Both the position numbers and the translations under genes were made by a program. From Rickettsiales bacterium (lineage in GTDB: Bacteria > Pseudomonadota > Alphaproteobacteria > Rickettsiales > Rickettsiaceae): a stretch of 42,726 bases of DNA. The stretch lies in contig CANGIW010000005.1 in NCBI GenBank assembly GCA_947454145.1, forward strand, positions 1-42,726. The letters run 5' to 3'. Positions 20,079-29,206 of this stretch are shown one piece after another. Under the pieces are notes generated by a model, which had not been told where the DNA came from, searched no databases, and was given only the letters and a program-made list of their open reading frames with translations. Numbering within the stretch: position 1 is the stretch's first letter; each line of letters opens with the position of its first letter.

Positions 20079-20561
20079 CTATATTTGTATTTTTTTATAA
20101 GTTATTTTCACAATCTCAAAGAATTTGTCCCCCTTTGGGGTTTCAAGCTCTATATTATCACCAACTTTTTTACCTATTAAAGCCTTAGCAAGAGGAGAAG
20201 AAATAGATATCAAACCTTTAGAAATATTTGCTTCATATTCTCCTATGATAACATAAGAAGATGAGATATCATGTTCATCTATAAGATCTACAGTAGCGCC
20301 AAATTTTACTTTATCACTTGCAATATTTTCTAAATCTATAATTTCTGCTGAAGATAATTTACCAGACAAATCTGCAATTCTGCCTTCAATAAAGCTTTGT
20401 TTTTCCTTTGCTGCGTGATATTCAGCATTTTCGGATAAATCACCAAATTCTCTTGCAGTAGCTATAGCTTTTATAATTTCAGGTCTATCATAACTTTTTA
20501 ATCGTTTGATTTCATTTTCTAATTTAATATAACCTTCCTTGGTTATTGGAAATGCTGTCAT
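20079..20561 (-). CDS. greA: Transcription elongation factor GreA
   Basis: GreA enters the RNA polymerase secondary channel and stimulates cleavage of backtracked RNA. The 160-residue length is standard. The N-terminal coiled coil carries the acidic tip region [20 protein letters not shown] with the conserved Asp and Glu that coordinate the catalytic magnesium. The C-terminal FKBP-like domain shows [18 protein letters not shown] and the ending [16 protein letters not shown]. It is the first gene of a minus-strand run leading to the hem cluster and is divergent from dnaG. Confidence 0.97.
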   Translation of the reverse strand: MTAFPITKEGYIKLENEIKRLKSYDRPEIIKAIATAREFGDLSENAEYHAAKEKQSFIEGRIADLSGKLSSAEIIDLENIASDKVKFGATVDLIDEHDISSSYVIIGEYEANISKGLISISSPLAKALIGKKVGDNIELETPKGDKFFEIVKITYKKIQI

Positions 20562-20887
20562 TTTTTTTTGCTGATTTAATTTAAAATAATATTTTTCAAT
20601 ATTTTTACTGTTTAAGTAGTACTAAATTGTTTTGAGTTTACATTTTATATAATAATATATTATCACTTTTATTTTGGAATGACTAAATAAAAATTGTAAT
20701 TCTTAGAAAATTTAACAATATTTGTTTATTAGAGAAACACAAATATCGGGATAATTCATTATTTGGTAAAGTTTATTTATTCCTAGCTATTGTTATATTA
20801 TAGTAAAGCTATTATATCTTATTGTATAATTCATTTCTTTGATTTATTACTCATTTTTACCATAAAATTTTCTCAATAAAGTTTTTT
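20562..20887. other. Divergent intergenic region between greA and dnaG
   Basis: Very AT-rich. A TATAAT lies at about 20823 on the plus strand, 60 bases before dnaG, but without a recognisable -35 at proper spacing. No ORF, hairpin or RNA gene seen. Confidence 0.4.
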
Positions 20888-22654
20888 ATGTCAAAATTAT
20901 CTTTCTTTGAGCAACTGCGTAGTAAATTAGATATTGTAAATATCGTAGGCCAAAAGGTAGTTTTAAAAAGAAAGGGTAAGGAGTTTTTAGGACTTTGCCC
21001 CTTTCATTCTGAGCATACACCTTCATTTACTGTAAATTCTATAAAGCAATTTTATCATTGCTTTGGTTGTGGGGCTCATGGGGATTTGATAAAGTTTGTT
21101 TCTTCTCAATCGGCGTTAAGTTATAATGAGGCTGCAATTAAGCTAGCTCAAGATAATGGTATAGAAATACCTAAATACAACAAAGAAGAAGAGCAAGAAG
21201 AAAAAGAACAAGAGTTGATTTATGAAATAAATAAACTTGCAGCTAATTTTTTTCAGCAACATTTGAATACTGAAACTACACAATATTTACAAAACAGAGG
21301 TGTTGATAAAAATATTACCAAGAATTTTGGAGTTGGTTATGCCCCCAAATCTGGTTTACAAAAGTTTCTTGAATCAAATAAAATAGCATTGATAAACATA
21401 AGTAAAGCAGGCTTAGTAGCAAAGGGTGATACTGGGTTTTATGAAGTTTTTCGTGATAGAATTATTTTTCCAATATATAATATTTATTCAAAAATAATAG
21501 GATTTGGAGGGAGGTCTGTAGGTGACGTTCAACCTAAATATTTAAATTCTCCAGAAACATTGGTTTTTAAAAAAAATGAGAGTTTTTATGGAGAAAATAT
21601 TGCTATTAGTGCTTCATATAAATCTGGTAATATAATATTGGTTGAGGGTTATATGGATGTAATAGCAATGCATAACCATGGCTATACTAATACTCTAGCA
21701 AGTTTGGGTACAGCTGTTACTGAAAAGCATATAAATAAATTATGGCGATATACTAATGAAATAATTTTATGCCTTGATGGTGATGAAGCTGGGAAAAAAG
21801 CTACAAAGAAAACTATAGAGTTAAGCTTGCCGATGATTAATGAAAATAAAATGATCTCAGTCATACGATTGCCAATGGATATGGATCCGGATGACACTAT
21901 TAATAGATTTGGTAAAAACTTTATAGATAACTTATTAGATAAGAAAAAAACAGTCTCCCAAATTATTTGGGAACTAGAAACGGATTCCAAGAATTTTACC
22001 ACTGCAGAAAGTAAATATCAATTAGAACAAAAATTATATAAATATTGTGAGTTATTAAAGGATAAAGTTTTAAAAAGACATTACTTAACTTTTTTCCGTT
22101 CGAAAATATGGGAATTGGTAAAAAAAAGAGATGCCAATAACCTTCGTGGCAATAATAATATTGATATGCTTAGTACTTTAATAATTGATGAAGGAGGGCA
22201 GATAGGTTATAATTTAATGTCTGTATTATGTAAATATCCTAGTCTTTTGGAGGATAAAGTGCTTATAAAAGATCTTGAAAAAGTTGATTTTAAAGAACAA
22301 GTTTTGATTGATTTTAAAATATGGATAATGCTGTTAATCAAAGAACACGATATCTTTGATAAAGAGTTAAAGAATTTTGTTAATGACAATTCTATACTAT
22401 CTTGTTATAACCAAATTATACAAAAACAAAATATAGATAACATTACTCAACAAAAAAATATCAATCCAAAAGATTTATGGCTATTTTTTTATACGAGTTA
22501 TGAATTTTTTACATTAAAAAACAATTATGAAAAGATGTTAATAATAAAAAAATCAAATATAGATGAAAACGAAATAAGGTCATACAGCTTAAAACTCAAC
22601 GCCTTAAATCAAAAATTACAAAATTTAAAACAATCAATAATTACAATATCATAA
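20888..22654 (+). CDS. dnaG: DNA primase
   Basis: DnaG lays down RNA primers at the replication fork. The 588 residues fit the family. An N-terminal zinc finger is formed by Cys37, His40, Cys58 and Cys61 ([11 protein letters not shown] ... [11 protein letters not shown]). The catalytic core includes [20 protein letters not shown] and the Toprim motifs [11 protein letters not shown] with the catalytic glutamate and [12 protein letters not shown] with the metal-binding aspartates. The C-terminal helicase-interaction region is divergent and lysine/asparagine-rich. rpoD follows after ten bases, the classic macromolecular-synthesis operon; rpsU, which often leads it, is not here. Confidence 0.97.
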   Translation: MSKLSFFEQLRSKLDIVNIVGQKVVLKRKGKEFLGLCPFHSEHTPSFTVNSIKQFYHCFGCGAHGDLIKFVSSQSALSYNEAAIKLAQDNGIEIPKYNKEEEQEEKEQELIYEINKLAANFFQQHLNTETTQYLQNRGVDKNITKNFGVGYAPKSGLQKFLESNKIALINISKAGLVAKGDTGFYEVFRDRIIFPIYNIYSKIIGFGGRSVGDVQPKYLNSPETLVFKKNESFYGENIAISASYKSGNIILVEGYMDVIAMHNHGYTNTLASLGTAVTEKHINKLWRYTNEIILCLDGDEAGKKATKKTIELSLPMINENKMISVIRLPMDMDPDDTINRFGKNFIDNLLDKKKTVSQIIWELETDSKNFTTAESKYQLEQKLYKYCELLKDKVLKRHYLTFFRSKIWELVKKRDANNLRGNNNIDMLSTLIIDEGGQIGYNLMSVLCKYPSLLEDKVLIKDLEKVDFKEQVLIDFKIWIMLLIKEHDIFDKELKNFVNDNSILSCYNQIIQKQNIDNITQQKNINPKDLWLFFYTSYEFFTLKNNYEKMLIIKKSNIDENEIRSYSLKLNALNQKLQNLKQSIITIS

Positions 22655-22664
22655 AAAAAAATGG

Positions 22665-24803
22665 TTGACTCAAATGACATCAAATAATAACGAAATAGAT
22701 ATTAATAAAAATATTGACCAAGATGTAGATAATTTCAATGATTTTGTAGATGAAGAAGAAAAAGGCATTGAAGATAAAAAAAAGAAAAAGCTAAAGATTA
22801 AAAAAACTGGTATAGAAAATGGCTACGATATTTACGAAAAATCTAGTGAAAATAATTTTCCCAGTGAAACTACTTTTGATACAGATTATTCTGATGAAGA
22901 TCTGTTAGATGCTTCTGAGGTTTTGAGTGATGTTCTAATTGATAGAAAAATAGGCTTTATAGATGATGAAGTTGATGATGAATTTTCATTTGAAAAAAAA
23001 ATATCTGATCATTATGCCGAAGAGGTTGAAGGAGAATTACAAAGCGAAGATTTAGCAAATAATAAAACCAACACTACTTCTACCGATGATCCTGTAAAGC
23101 TTTATTTAAAAGATATGAGTCTTAAACCTTTACTTTCTAGAGAGGGGGAAATACAAGTAGCTAAAAGTATAGAAGGTGGCAAAGAAACAATGATATGTTA
23201 TTTGTGTGAAATACCAATGTTGGTAGGTTATTTACATAAATGGTATAAATTACTTTTAGATCATAATCTACCTTTAAGAGAAATTGTTGATTTAGAGTCA
23301 GCAGAAAATTACTCCAAAGTAGAAGAAAACTCCAAAGATGCAGATTTTGAAGATAATATAGAAAAAATAAAAGCACGAGAATTACCTAAAAAATGGTCTA
23401 AAAAACTTGTTGAAACTGAAATTTACGTAGAAAATGATATAAAAATAGAAAAAAATGATATTAACGCTAATGCAGTAGACTTAGAACACGATCTGGTTGA
23501 TGATGACTTACATCATGATGATGAAGGTGGTTCTATGATTGCTATACTTGAGACTAAGTTGATGTCTGTTGTAACTGATAAATTATTTGCTTTAATAAAT
23601 CTTGGATATAAGCTGGTAGAAAGGATCACGTTGCATTATCAAGATAATTATAACTACAATGAATTGAGCAACAATGAAGAATATAAAATTTATTTAGAAG
23701 AATTTATTAGTGAGTTTAAAGATATTTCTTTAAATGAAAAACGTTTGGATGAAATTTTAGATGTACTTTATAGTGTAAATAAAGAAATTATCGCCAAAGA
23801 AACAGCTCTTGCTAAATTGGGTGAAAAATATCGTATATCCATAAAAGATTTTGTAAGTATATTTCTTAGTAATTATCGTCCGCAAGAAATTAAATACAAG
23901 GAATTTTTAACATCTGTTTGTCCTAAAGATCTTCCTTTATGGGAAAAATTTATGACCAGTGAAAAGGAAGAATGGAAGAAATTTTACTTTGAAGTTGGTA
24001 GATTAGAACGAAAAACTGGTTTACCAGTACCGATATTTAAAAAGCTTATAAATTCTATACAAAAAGGCGAAAGAGTTTCTAGAGAAGCAAAAAAAGAGAT
24101 GATAGAAGCTAATCTTCGTTTAGTTATATCTATTGCTAAAAGATATGCTAATAGAGGCTTGCAATTCTTAGATTTAATCCAGGAGGGTAATGTAGGCCTT
24201 ATGAGGGCTGTGGATAAGTTTGAATATAAGCGGGGATATAAATTTTCTACTTATGCCACCTGGTGGATACGTCAGGCTATTACTCGTTCTATTGCCGATC
24301 AAGCACGCACTATAAGAATACCTGTGCATATGATTGAGACTATTAATAAAATAGTGCGTACTTCACGACAGATGCTAAATGAATTAGGCTATGAACCTAC
24401 TGCAAAAGAGGTAGCTTTACGGTTATCTATGCCAGAAGAAAAAGTTTTGAAAGTTTTGAAAATCGCTAAAGAGCCCGTTAGTTTAGAAAATCCGGTGGGT
24501 GATGAAGACGGTAGCCATCTTGGTGATTTTATTGAAGATAAATTTGCTATGTCTCCATTAGATGCAGCTACACAAAGCAATTTAATGCATATGACAACTC
24601 AGATGCTAAGTAGTTTAACTGACAGAGAAGAAAGAGTGATACGTTTACGTTTTGGTATGAAAACGCAAGAATATACACTTGAAGAAGTTGGTGGGCAATT
24701 TAGGGTTACGCGTGAACGTATAAGACAAATTGAAGCTAAGGCCTTAAGAAAATTAAAACATCCAACAAGAATTCGAAAATTATTAGGCTTTGTGCAGTCT
24801 TAA
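22665..24803 (+). CDS. rpoD: RNA polymerase primary sigma factor (sigma-70)
   Basis: The housekeeping sigma factor has 712 residues here, somewhat long because of an acidic N-terminus (many Asp/Glu/Lys to about residue 130) and an acidic non-conserved region (about 210-290). Region 1.2 is [20 protein letters not shown]; region 2 includes [20 protein letters not shown], then the -10 recognition helix around [20 protein letters not shown]; region 3 is [12 protein letters not shown]; region 4.2 is [20 protein letters not shown]. The frame opens with TTG at 22665; ATG at 22674, three codons later, is equally plausible. Neither has a clear Shine-Dalgarno, and coupling to dnaG may matter. Confidence 0.97.
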   Translation: MTQMTSNNNEIDINKNIDQDVDNFNDFVDEEEKGIEDKKKKKLKIKKTGIENGYDIYEKSSENNFPSETTFDTDYSDEDLLDASEVLSDVLIDRKIGFIDDEVDDEFSFEKKISDHYAEEVEGELQSEDLANNKTNTTSTDDPVKLYLKDMSLKPLLSREGEIQVAKSIEGGKETMICYLCEIPMLVGYLHKWYKLLLDHNLPLREIVDLESAENYSKVEENSKDADFEDNIEKIKARELPKKWSKKLVETEIYVENDIKIEKNDINANAVDLEHDLVDDDLHHDDEGGSMIAILETKLMSVVTDKLFALINLGYKLVERITLHYQDNYNYNELSNNEEYKIYLEEFISEFKDISLNEKRLDEILDVLYSVNKEIIAKETALAKLGEKYRISIKDFVSIFLSNYRPQEIKYKEFLTSVCPKDLPLWEKFMTSEKEEWKKFYFEVGRLERKTGLPVPIFKKLINSIQKGERVSREAKKEMIEANLRLVISIAKRYANRGLQFLDLIQEGNVGLMRAVDKFEYKRGYKFSTYATWWIRQAITRSIADQARTIRIPVHMIETINKIVRTSRQMLNELGYEPTAKEVALRLSMPEEKVLKVLKIAKEPVSLENPVGDEDGSHLGDFIEDKFAMSPLDAATQSNLMHMTTQMLSSLTDREERVIRLRFGMKTQEYTLEEVGGQFRVTRERIRQIEAKALRKLKHPTRIRKLLGFVQS

Positions 24804-24811
24804 GAACTAAA

Positions 24812-24854
24812 TAAAGATAGTTTGATAAAAATTATTTTTACCAAACTATCTTTA
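24812..24854 (+). terminator. Perfect 13-bp inverted repeat after rpoD
   Basis: TAAAGATAGTTTG (24812-24824) and its exact complement (24842-24854) flank a 17-base AT-rich loop nine bases after the rpoD stop. No U-tract follows, so it may be a weak or factor-assisted terminator or an mRNA 3'-end stabiliser. Confidence 0.5.
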
Positions 24855-24928
24855 CCGTTACAATGGCTACTAGTTTAACTGCAGATACCAAAAAGTTTCT
24901 TTTTAATGTAACTTTTGAAGTTTTGTTT

Positions 24929-24957
24929 TTGCTCTTAAGTCTAATTTATCGTACAAT
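24929..24957 (+). promoter_or_regulatory. Sigma-70-type promoter for mgtE
   Basis: TTGCTC (24929-24934), a 17-base spacer and TACAAT (24952-24957) lie about 50 bases before the mgtE ATG and after the rpoD hairpin. Confidence 0.6.
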
Positions 24958-25007
24958 ATTTAAGCAATTAAGTATCAAAAAATCAAAAATACAAATTAGG
25001 TGTATGT

Positions 25008-26369
25008 ATGGTAGATAAAAATTTTTTAGCAGTTCAACAAGAAGACTTAAAAAATATTATAGCTAAAATTGATGAGTTCATTGTAGAAGATAATTTTACG
25101 AGTGCTGTTAAATTATTATCTCAGATACATCCAGCAGACATAAGTGACTATTTTGAAGCGCAAAATCATAAAGATCTAACACAAATTCTAAAAGAATTTT
25201 CTGATCTACCATCCGAAGTTTTAACTGTTGGTAGCAGCAGGCTAAACGATTTTTTGTATGAACATTTGGGAGTAAATAAATTTGCAAAGCTTCTAAGTGC
25301 ATTAGATGTAGAAGATGCTATGCATGTACTTTCTGATTTTGATAATGAAATTCAGAAAGAGATATTGAGGTATGTAGACATAAATAAAAAACAACATTTA
25401 ACCGAGGGATTTAGTTATCCAGAAGGATCTGTTGGAAGAAATATGGAAAAAGCATTTTTAATTTTTTCTACTACTCAAAAAGTTTCTGAAGTTTTAGAAG
25501 TTTTAAGAAAAAAAAAAGATGACCATAATTTTTATGCTGTAATAATAGTGGATAATAAAAACCGTCCCTTAAGATACGTGATGTTGTCATCGTTACTTTG
25601 TGCAGAGCCAGATGATATTTTAATGAATTTAGCTAATGAAGATTTTCATATAGCTAATACATATCAACCAGTAAAAGAAATAGCTTATATATTTAAACAA
25701 TATGGTTTAAATATAGTTCCTGTAGTTAATAAATCTGGAAAATTAGTGGGGACCCTTTCGATTAACAATATTTTATATATTTTAGAGGAACAAGCAGAAG
25801 AAGAAATGTTACATTTAGGTGGCGTTGTATACCAAGATACTTTTTATAATGTTTTTGAAACAGCTAAACATCGCTTCCCTTGGCTATTTTGTAATTTATT
25901 AATAGCTTTTTTAACATCCGTTATCATAAGTTCTTTTTCAACTACTATCTCAAGATTCGTAACCCTTGCGGCTATAACACCTATGGTTGCATCCATTGGA
26001 GGGAATGCAGCAACGCAGGTAATGACTATCACTATCAGAGCTTTAGTTAATAGAGAGATTACAAATTCATATTTAAGTTTACGAATTATATGTAAAGAAT
26101 TAATGGTTTGTGCCTTAAATGGTTTAGTGCTTGGAGTGCTGAGTTTTTTAATTATAGGTCAATTATACTCAGATAGTAGGTTAGCTCTTGTTTTTGCAAG
26201 CGCTGTTGTAATAAACTTATTAGTGGCTGGCATTTTTGGCTCCGCTATACCAATAATGTGCGAGAGATGGAAAATAGATCCAGCTACGGCATCAAGCGTT
26301 TTTTTGGGTGCTATTACTGATGCCTTTGGATTCTTTTGTTTTTTATTCTTAAGCTACTTCTTCTTATAA
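25008..26369 (+). CDS. mgtE: Magnesium transporter MgtE
   Basis: MgtE is a magnesium channel/transporter of the inner membrane, gated by its own cytoplasmic magnesium-sensing part. At 453 residues the length is typical. It has the N domain of helical repeats (IHPADISDYFEAQNHKDL ... ALDVEDAMHVLSDF), paired CBS domains at about 140-255 (YPEGSVGRNM, VPVVNKSGKLVGTLSINNIL), a linking helix and five membrane helices from about residue 287. The pore region is recognisable as TPMVASIGGNAATQVMTITI, and the C-terminal ATASSVFLGAITDAFGFFCF includes the conserved acidic residue near the pore. It has its own promoter and follows rpoD. Confidence 0.94.
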   Translation: MVDKNFLAVQQEDLKNIIAKIDEFIVEDNFTSAVKLLSQIHPADISDYFEAQNHKDLTQILKEFSDLPSEVLTVGSSRLNDFLYEHLGVNKFAKLLSALDVEDAMHVLSDFDNEIQKEILRYVDINKKQHLTEGFSYPEGSVGRNMEKAFLIFSTTQKVSEVLEVLRKKKDDHNFYAVIIVDNKNRPLRYVMLSSLLCAEPDDILMNLANEDFHIANTYQPVKEIAYIFKQYGLNIVPVVNKSGKLVGTLSINNILYILEEQAEEEMLHLGGVVYQDTFYNVFETAKHRFPWLFCNLLIAFLTSVIISSFSTTISRFVTLAAITPMVASIGGNAATQVMTITIRALVNREITNSYLSLRIICKELMVCALNGLVLGVLSFLIIGQLYSDSRLALVFASAVVINLLVAGIFGSAIPIMCERWKIDPATASSVFLGAITDAFGFFCFLFLSYFFL

Positions 26370-26431
26370 CTTTCTTTATTCATTTTTGTACATGAAGAAA
26401 TAAAATATTTCTGTTTTAAGTGTATATAACA

Positions 26432-26808
26432 TTATAATTTATTATTTACAGCAGTTTCTTGTAATTGTATGTTTGCATCGAATAAAGTTTTTTTAGCTTT
26501 TGCAACTAAAGCTAGTTTTTCTTGATCTTTAAGATGCAAGTCTTTTTTTGTCGCTAGATGTTATTAAATTATTATTTGCAAATTTAGAGATGAATTGAGA
26601 GTAAGTTGATATATTATTAGTTGTGAAGTTTTTAACTTTTGTCGACGGGTCTTACTTACCGTAAGCGCGCTTTATGCAGCAAACAACAAAGATGTCACAA
26701 TAGGTTACAAAGACGGCAATAAATTTTGATATTCTCTAATTCCTTGTCATTCATAGAAATATCTGCATACATTACATATGTAGCATCTGTGTAAATATAT
26801 GGATATTT
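26432..26808 (-). pseudogene. Decayed gene remnant of unknown family
   Basis: Three minus-strand frame segments with protein-like composition can be chained in order. The first encodes YTDATYVMYADISMNDKELE before going out of frame near 26710. The second encodes STKVKNFTTNNISTYSQFIS and continues to LITSSDKK near 26555. The third, to a TAA at 26434-26432, encodes DLHLKDQEKLALVAKAKKTL and ends QETAVNNKL. At least two frameshifts and internal stops break it, and no start remains. It lies just downstream of bamD on the same strand. The parent family is not recognised. Confidence 0.5.
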
Positions 26809-26867
26809 TTATTGATAACTAAATCTACTGTAATACAAAAACAGATAATTCTTCAATTGGAAGAGAA

Positions 26868-28091
26868 TTACTTAGTTTTTTGTATATGCATGTCTTTAGG
26901 AAACTGAAAATCAAGTAATTCTGTCCAATTGTTTCCTTTGTATTTGGTTTTTAATAAATCTTCTAATCTTTGAGCCTCTTGGTTTAAGCCTAACATTTTA
27001 TAACAGATTATACTTCTATACAAAGCTTCTGGATAATAAATAGTATCACTATATTGCGTTATTAATTGATCATATCTACGCAAACCAGCTAAAGTATTAC
27101 TTTCAGTTGTATAAAAATTACCTATAGTAATTAAGTTTCCGGCTAGATAATTTCTTGCAATAACTAATTTTTTTTGCGCATTTGCAGCATATTTTGTACC
27201 AGGAAAATTTTCAATCAAAGCTGCAATGGTCTCAACCGCTTTTTGACTATGATATTGGCTTAAAGATACATTGCCTACTTCGTTAATATGAGATAATATC
27301 TTTAAATAATAAGCATATTCTATATTTACATCACTAGGATGCAATTCAATAAATACATCAAGTATATCTATTGCATCAAGATATTGTTCATCCATGTATA
27401 GCGAATATCCTTCCATTATCTCAGCATATTTGTTTATTTCTAATCCAGGATGTTCAAGGTATATCTTATCAAATTCTTTTGCTGCTTTTTTATAATCTGG
27501 TTTTCTTTCTGAATGAAGTGCTTTTTGTCCATTAAGAAAAGATGTTTCGGCTGTAACAATAGCTGCTTTTTCGTTTAACGCATGTTCAATTGCATACTTG
27601 TTTATAAAATCAAGGTTTTTCTTTATTTGTTCTAAATATAGACTGGAAGGAAATTCAAATATAAAATTTTCAGCAAGATCTATTGCTTCTTGAACTTGTT
27701 CTGAACGTTCTAAATAGGCAAATATACTTGAAGAATTTATTATATAATTTATATGGCAAATCAATTTTAGATAATGTGCATATTCTAAATTTAAGTTGTT
27801 AGGATAAGTTTCAATAAAATCTTGTAGTATTTCTATAGCATCTTTGTATCTACGTAAATTAAAAGTACAATAAGCATGCATTATTTTAGCATAAGCTACA
27901 ATTGAAGAATCTTGATAATTTAAAATAATTCCCTGAAAAAGATTATCAGCTTTTTTGAATTTTTTTTCATGTAAAAATTTTTGGCCTAATAAAAAATCTT
28001 CTTTTTCTGGAGAGTTTTGGGCGTAAACAAAACTACTTGAAAGAATGAAGAGAATAAAGGTAAATATTGATAATAATTTTTTAATTAACAT
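26868..28091 (-). CDS. bamD: Outer membrane assembly factor BamD, internally duplicated
   Basis: BamD is the TPR component of the BAM complex that inserts beta-barrels into the outer membrane. The C-terminal half matches the family: KAVETIAALIENFPGTKYAA, LAGNLITIGNFYTTESN, then YYPEALYRSIICYKMLGLNQ. The protein is 407 residues, against about 240-280 usually, because the first TPR block is present twice: about residues 29-170 and 181-320 align, for example DAIEILQDFIETYPNNLNLE with DAIDILDVFIELHPSDVNIE. The signal peptide ends SSSFVYAQN and has no lipobox cysteine, although BamD is normally a lipoprotein. The gene is 46 bases downstream of tRNA-Leu. Confidence 0.85.
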   Translation of the reverse strand: MLIKKLLSIFTFILFILSSSFVYAQNSPEKEDFLLGQKFLHEKKFKKADNLFQGIILNYQDSSIVAYAKIMHAYCTFNLRRYKDAIEILQDFIETYPNNLNLEYAHYLKLICHINYIINSSSIFAYLERSEQVQEAIDLAENFIFEFPSSLYLEQIKKNLDFINKYAIEHALNEKAAIVTAETSFLNGQKALHSERKPDYKKAAKEFDKIYLEHPGLEINKYAEIMEGYSLYMDEQYLDAIDILDVFIELHPSDVNIEYAYYLKILSHINEVGNVSLSQYHSQKAVETIAALIENFPGTKYAANAQKKLVIARNYLAGNLITIGNFYTTESNTLAGLRRYDQLITQYSDTIYYPEALYRSIICYKMLGLNQEAQRLEDLLKTKYKGNNWTELLDFQFPKDMHIQKTK

Positions 28092-28137
28092 GAATTTGAA
28101 TTTTATAAATTATGAGTAATTATTTCGATTAAATATT

Positions 28138-28224
28138 TGGTGCCTCCGGCCGGACTTGAACCAGCATACTTTTAAAAGTAATAGATTTTGAGTCTATCGC
28201 GTCTACCAATTTCACCACGGAGGC
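28138..28224 (-). tRNA. tRNA-Leu (anticodon CAA)
   Basis: The 87-nt cloverleaf includes an encoded 3' CCA. The acceptor stem is GCCTCCG/CGGAGGC with discriminator A. The anticodon loop CTCAAAA on stem ATAGA/TCTAT gives CAA at 28190-28188, reading UUG. A long class II variable arm (TACTT/AAGTA) confirms a leucine tRNA. The T arm is GCTGG-TTCAAGT-CCGGC. Confidence 0.97.
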
Positions 28225-28343
28225 TTTTATTTATATTTTACGTATGTTTAAATTAGCATTAAATAATTGATTTGCTATAAAAATTATAGAATATCAAAAA
28301 ATTCCTGTATAATAATACTTATCTATAGTTATTTATACACAAT

Positions 28344-28850
28344 ATGAGCCAAAAAATAAACAATATTTTCACTTTAAGCATAATAGTTTTGATTATTTTT
28401 TTAGATCAAGGCAGTAAATCTTTTTTTATAAACTATTTAAAGACTCTTCCGGGATGGAAGATTAGCCTCATGTCATTTTTAGATATCGTGTATAGTTGGA
28501 ATTACGGGATAAGTTTCGGTATGTTTTCAAATTATTATCAATATAGCAACAATATATTTATTATAATAAATAGCTCTATTGTAATTTATTTAATAGTTTT
28601 ATTATCCAAAACTATTACTAGGCTAGAACAAATAGGTTTTCAAATGATTATAGCCGGGGCATTAGGCAATATAATAGATAGAGTTATATATGGAGGAGTT
28701 TTTGATTTTATTAGGCTACATTATGGTAGTGTGGATTTCCCTATATTTAACATAGCTGATACCTTTATAACTATAGGAACCATAATTATTATAATGGATA
28801 ATTTATATAGCAAAAAAACAAAGCTTTTATTATCCAATGATATAAAATAA
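28344..28850 (+). CDS. lspA: Lipoprotein signal peptidase (signal peptidase II)
   Basis: LspA cleaves the signal peptide of diacylglyceryl-modified prolipoproteins in the inner membrane. The 168-residue protein has four membrane helices. Family blocks are FLDQGSKSFF with Asp21, SWNYGISFGMF, AGALGNIIDRVIYGGVFDFI with Asp112 and Asp121, and FNIADTFITIG with Asp139; Asp121 and Asp139 are the expected catalytic pair. Transcribed away from tRNA-Leu and bamD; its 3' end overlaps that of the convergent RodZ-like gene by 21 bases. Confidence 0.96.
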   Translation: MSQKINNIFTLSIIVLIIFLDQGSKSFFINYLKTLPGWKISLMSFLDIVYSWNYGISFGMFSNYYQYSNNIFIIINSSIVIYLIVLLSKTITRLEQIGFQMIIAGALGNIIDRVIYGGVFDFIRLHYGSVDFPIFNIADTFITIGTIIIIMDNLYSKKTKLLLSNDIK

Positions 28851-29192
28851 TAAACAAGATGCCGAAATACCAGTAATAGCAAATAAAGCTGAATATATTC
28901 TTTCCAACTTTTTATCATTAACAATAGCCTTTATTTTATTTTCTGGCATTAAACTATTATTAATAGAATTCAAGTAGAAACTATCCTCAGTAATATCACT
29001 AGTATAATTCAAAAATTTTATATATAAACGCTTATAACCCGTAACATAAACTTCTGGTAAAAAAGCACTAAGATTGTCATTTTCAAGTTCATGTAAATAT
29101 TTTGTTTTTAAGCAAAGTATTTTTGCTGCTTCAGATAACGAAATATTTTTGTCTTGCCGCAATTTTTTTAATTTCCAACCTTCTACCAGCAT
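28830..29192 (-). CDS. Minimal RodZ-like protein (HTH plus one membrane helix)
   Basis: The helix-turn-helix region (LKKLRQDKNISLSEAAKILC, LKTKYLHELENDNLSAFLPE, VYVTGYKRLYIKFLNY) has the pattern of the RodZ cytoplasmic domain, which links MreB to the membrane for rod-shape control. A single C-terminal helix (IYSALFAITGISASCLLFYI) follows. The large periplasmic domain of RodZ is missing; the protein stops right after the helix, at 120 residues. I chose the ATG at 29192, where the HTH begins and which clears the preceding gene; the longer frame from 29258 would overlap that gene by 52 bases. It is the third gene after valS and the antiporter subunit. Confidence 0.72.
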   Translation of the reverse strand: MLVEGWKLKKLRQDKNISLSEAAKILCLKTKYLHELENDNLSAFLPEVYVTGYKRLYIKFLNYTSDITEDSFYLNSINNSLMPENKIKAIVNDKKLERIYSALFAITGISASCLLFYIIG

Positions 29193-29206
29193 AAGATTTA
29201 TTGATG

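Noticed and set aside
21682-22002. 106-codon minus-strand frame inside dnaG
   Set aside because: Antisense to the Toprim region of primase; no independent start signal.
24858-25007. Possible magnesium riboswitch before mgtE
   Set aside because: The mRNA leader from the likely promoter is only about 45 bases, too short for an M-box, and no conserved structure is visible.
24863-25018. A 51-codon frame with a hydrophobic stretch between rpoD and mgtE (MATSLTADTKKFLF...)
   Set aside because: It has no Shine-Dalgarno, overlaps the good mgtE promoter at 24929-24957 and runs into the mgtE start in another frame. It is more likely a chance frame in AT-rich DNA.
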